A stretch of DNA of 30,257 nt, from positions 1-30,257 of IMG/VR virus record IMGVR_UViG_3300032322_000951, one strand, 5' to 3'. This DNA is from a virus. Positions 29,072 to 30,257 of the stretch are shown one piece after another (the stretch's first letter is position 1; each line of letters begins with the position of its first letter). The translations under genes were made by a program, and so were the position numbers. Below the pieces are notes generated by a model. That model was not told the origin of the DNA, ran no database searches, and worked only from the letters and a program-made list of their open reading frames with translations.

Positions 29072-29235
29072 AATTATACTCAATACACACTGGACCTGAA
29101 GTTTATGAAACAGAAGGAGATGAACATTCTATTTACGATGATAAAATTGTAATATTTAGAGATAAAGAAGCAGTAATGATAATAAATATTAACAAAATAG
29201 AAGTTATAGAAATAGAAACTATTAAAAACTTATAA
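29068..29235 (+). CDS. Small acidic hypothetical protein (55 aa)
   Basis: MKLYSIHTGPEVYETEGDEH continues to IFRDKEAVMIININKIEVIE. The product is beta-rich and acidic. Start overlaps the nuclease stop (ATGA). No family recognised. Confidence 0.6.
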   Translation: MKLYSIHTGPEVYETEGDEHSIYDDKIVIFRDKEAVMIININKIEVIEIETIKNL

Positions 29236-29237
29236 TT

Positions 29238-29444
29238 ATGGACTTTATTACCATCGACAACAAAGACACCGTAGTGTATCGCATCGCTTCACTACTCCGC
29301 TCTCGCTCCGAGACTGGCATTCGCAAGTATGGGACAACATTAGATAGGACTGATTTAGAGGTTAAGCAATGGATTGACCACGCGATAGAAGAATGTTTGG
29401 ATCAAGCATTATATTTACAACGTATAAAAGATGAATTAAAATGA
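29238..29444 (+). CDS. Conserved phage protein, MazG-like helix motif
   Basis: 68 residues: MDFITIDNKDTVVYRIASLL, then KYGTTLDRTDLEVKQWIDHA with EECLDQALYLQRIK. The KYGTTLDRxDL...WxxHAxEExxDxxxYL pattern is frequent in small phage proteins, with an EE...D array as in all-alpha NTP-pyrophosphatases (MazG type), but here only a fragment length. Function unsure. It overlaps the next gene (ATGA). Confidence 0.6.
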   Translation: MDFITIDNKDTVVYRIASLLRSRSETGIRKYGTTLDRTDLEVKQWIDHAIEECLDQALYLQRIKDELK

Positions 29445-29584
29445 ATCACAACCTACAACAAGCCTACGACATCATCATCAAAATGATAGATGAGAAAATT
29501 GACAGTACAGACATCAATGACCTTTATTATGTAAAGGGATTATTAGATGCATTGAAAATCATAAATGATAAGAAATATGACTAG
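29441..29584 (+). CDS. Small hypothetical protein (47 aa)
   Basis: MNHNLQQAYDIIIKMIDEKI then TDINDLYYVKGLLDALKIIN: a helical peptide. ATG overlaps the previous TGA; the next membrane-peptide start overlaps its end. Coupling on both sides supports it. Confidence 0.55.
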   Translation: MNHNLQQAYDIIIKMIDEKIDSTDINDLYYVKGLLDALKIINDKKYD

Positions 29585-29675
29585 ATTAATCGCTTACATA
29601 TTTATCATCGTTATAACGATGATAGTTTGGTTCTTCTTTTTTTATGGTGTTATTAAATTCTTTACGCAATGTTAA
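29577..29675 (+). CDS. 32-aa single-span membrane peptide
   Basis: MTRLIAYIFIIVITMIVWFF followed by FFYGVIKFFTQC: almost wholly hydrophobic. Overlaps neighbours on both sides (start 8 bases inside the 47-aa gene; stop 7 bases inside the HNH gene). Third very small membrane peptide of the window. Confidence 0.5.
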   Translation: MTRLIAYIFIIVITMIVWFFFFYGVIKFFTQC

Positions 29676-30157
29676 CTGCTACGATAAATATATGGTTTGA
29701 TATAGAAGATTATGTAGGTTTATATTCTATTAATTTTAATGGTGAAATTAAAAGTTGGAAAAATGATATTATTTTAAAACCAGAAATAACAAAAGGATAT
29801 AAAAGAGTTACATTATCTAAAAACGGGAAAAGTAAAAGATATTTAGTTCATAGATTAGTTGCATTAACATTTATAGATAATACTGATAAAAAAAAGTATG
29901 TAAACCATATAGATGGTAATAAATTGAATAATTGTATTAAGAATTTAGAATGGGTTACTTCATCTGAAAATGAAAAACACGCACATAAGTATTTAAATAA
30001 AATACCACCAGAGGCTAAACTTACATTAAATACGGAAAATGGTATTTTTTATGATAGTGTAACTAAAGCAGCTGATTCTTTAAATATTAATCCTACTACT
30101 CTACTTGCTAAATTAAATGGACAAAATAAAAATAACTCAAAGTTTATAAATGCTTAA
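29669..30157 (+). CDS. HNH homing endonuclease (NUMOD4-HNH-NUMOD1)
   Basis: 162 residues. WFDIEDYVGLYSINFNGEIK is a NUMOD4 DNA-binding motif, HRLVALTFIDN and VNHIDGNKLNNCIKNLEWVT the HNH core with its N and N-L-E-W motif, and DSVTKAADSLNINPTTLLAK a NUMOD1-type helix-turn-helix at the end. It would cut DNA lacking the gene and promote its own spread. Higher AT content (Asn AAT, Lys AAA) than neighbouring genes supports recent arrival. Overlaps neighbours on both sides. Confidence 0.85.
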   Translation: MLTATINIWFDIEDYVGLYSINFNGEIKSWKNDIILKPEITKGYKRVTLSKNGKSKRYLVHRLVALTFIDNTDKKKYVNHIDGNKLNNCIKNLEWVTSSENEKHAHKYLNKIPPEAKLTLNTENGIFYDSVTKAADSLNINPTTLLAKLNGQNKNNSKFINA

Positions 30158-30257
30158 ATTAAGAGACTATCAAATTGAGTTGTCGGATAAGGCAACTTCA
30201 ATACTTAAGCAATATGGTTTGGTGTACTTAGCATTAGAGCCACGAGTAGGCAAGACC
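30150..30257 (+). CDS. N-terminus of an SF2-type helicase (partial)
   Basis: Starts at ATG 30150, 8 bases inside the HNH gene, and runs off the end. MLKLRDYQIELSDKATSIL followed by YLALEPRVGKT matches the start of phage DEAD/SNF2-like helicases: RDYQ (Q-motif region) and a Walker A-like EPRVGKT. Identification to subfamily needs the rest of the gene. Confidence 0.7.
   Translation, partial: MLKLRDYQIELSDKATSILKQYGLVYLALEPRVGKT

Noticed and set aside
1-30257. CRISPR array, tRNA genes, integrase or attachment sites
   Set aside because: No regularly spaced long repeats, no cloverleaf with conserved TTC loop, and no recombinase motifs were seen by eye; a covariance-model scan would be decisive for tRNA.

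Overview
The window is a 30.3 kb piece of a tailed double-stranded DNA phage (or prophage) genome. It has the gene order of a siphovirus with an HK97-type capsid and a long, probably non-contractile tail: there is a tape measure and a tail-tube gene but no sheath gene. The host is most likely a member of the Bacteroidota. The evidence is low GC, A-rich ribosome-binding regions instead of clear Shine-Dalgarno sites, matches to the Bacteroidota promoter pattern (TTTG, 19-21 bases, TAnnTTTG) at 3334-3366 (minus) and 26964-26994 (plus), and the style of the fibre proteins. No integrase, tRNA or CRISPR array was seen, so lifestyle is undecided. Both ends cut through genes: a primase/helicase-like C-terminus at 1-270 and a helicase N-terminus at 30150-30257.

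Region 1 (1-1170) looks like a replication origin. A cluster of GTACACGATT repeats in both orientations (170-484) and a perfect AT-rich inverted repeat lie before a small protein that is only the DNA-binding domain IV of DnaA, without its ATPase. Four GGTTTTTGG repeats and a nested inverted repeat follow it. Region 2 (1242-3366, minus strand) is a leftward operon read from one Bacteroidota-type promoter. It holds very small proteins (several predicted single-span membrane peptides), a gene-product-88-like protein, a small gene apparently split by a -1 frameshift, a terminator and a structured leader.

Region 3 (3487-18502) is the packaging, head and tail module: small and large terminase, portal, MuF-like protein, protease, major capsid, connector, gp10-like, tail completion, tail tube, frameshifted tail assembly chaperone, tape measure and tail hub. 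A FkbM-type methyltransferase and a GT4 glycosyltransferase are inserted directly after the capsid gene and its terminator, suggesting modification of the virion or the host surface. Region 4 (18502-24327) has a second tail-tube-like protein, two small membrane proteins and a three-piece fibre set ending in a 974-residue repetitive fibre. Region 5 (24327-25585) is the lysis cassette: an amidase endolysin, a small coiled coil and a protein with the layout of a unimolecular spanin.

Region 6 (25582-30257) is early/replication-type: a DEDDy exonuclease with a zinc ribbon, a small HExxH protein, a strong terminator, a promoter, an HTH regulator, a possible ssDNA-binding protein with an SSB-like acidic tail, tandem terminators, a RecB/Cas4-like PD-(D/E)XK nuclease, several short overlapping ORFs, an HNH endonuclease and the start of a helicase. 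Most genes overlap or nearly touch, as expected for co-transcribed phage operons. All functions are read from sequence motifs alone.
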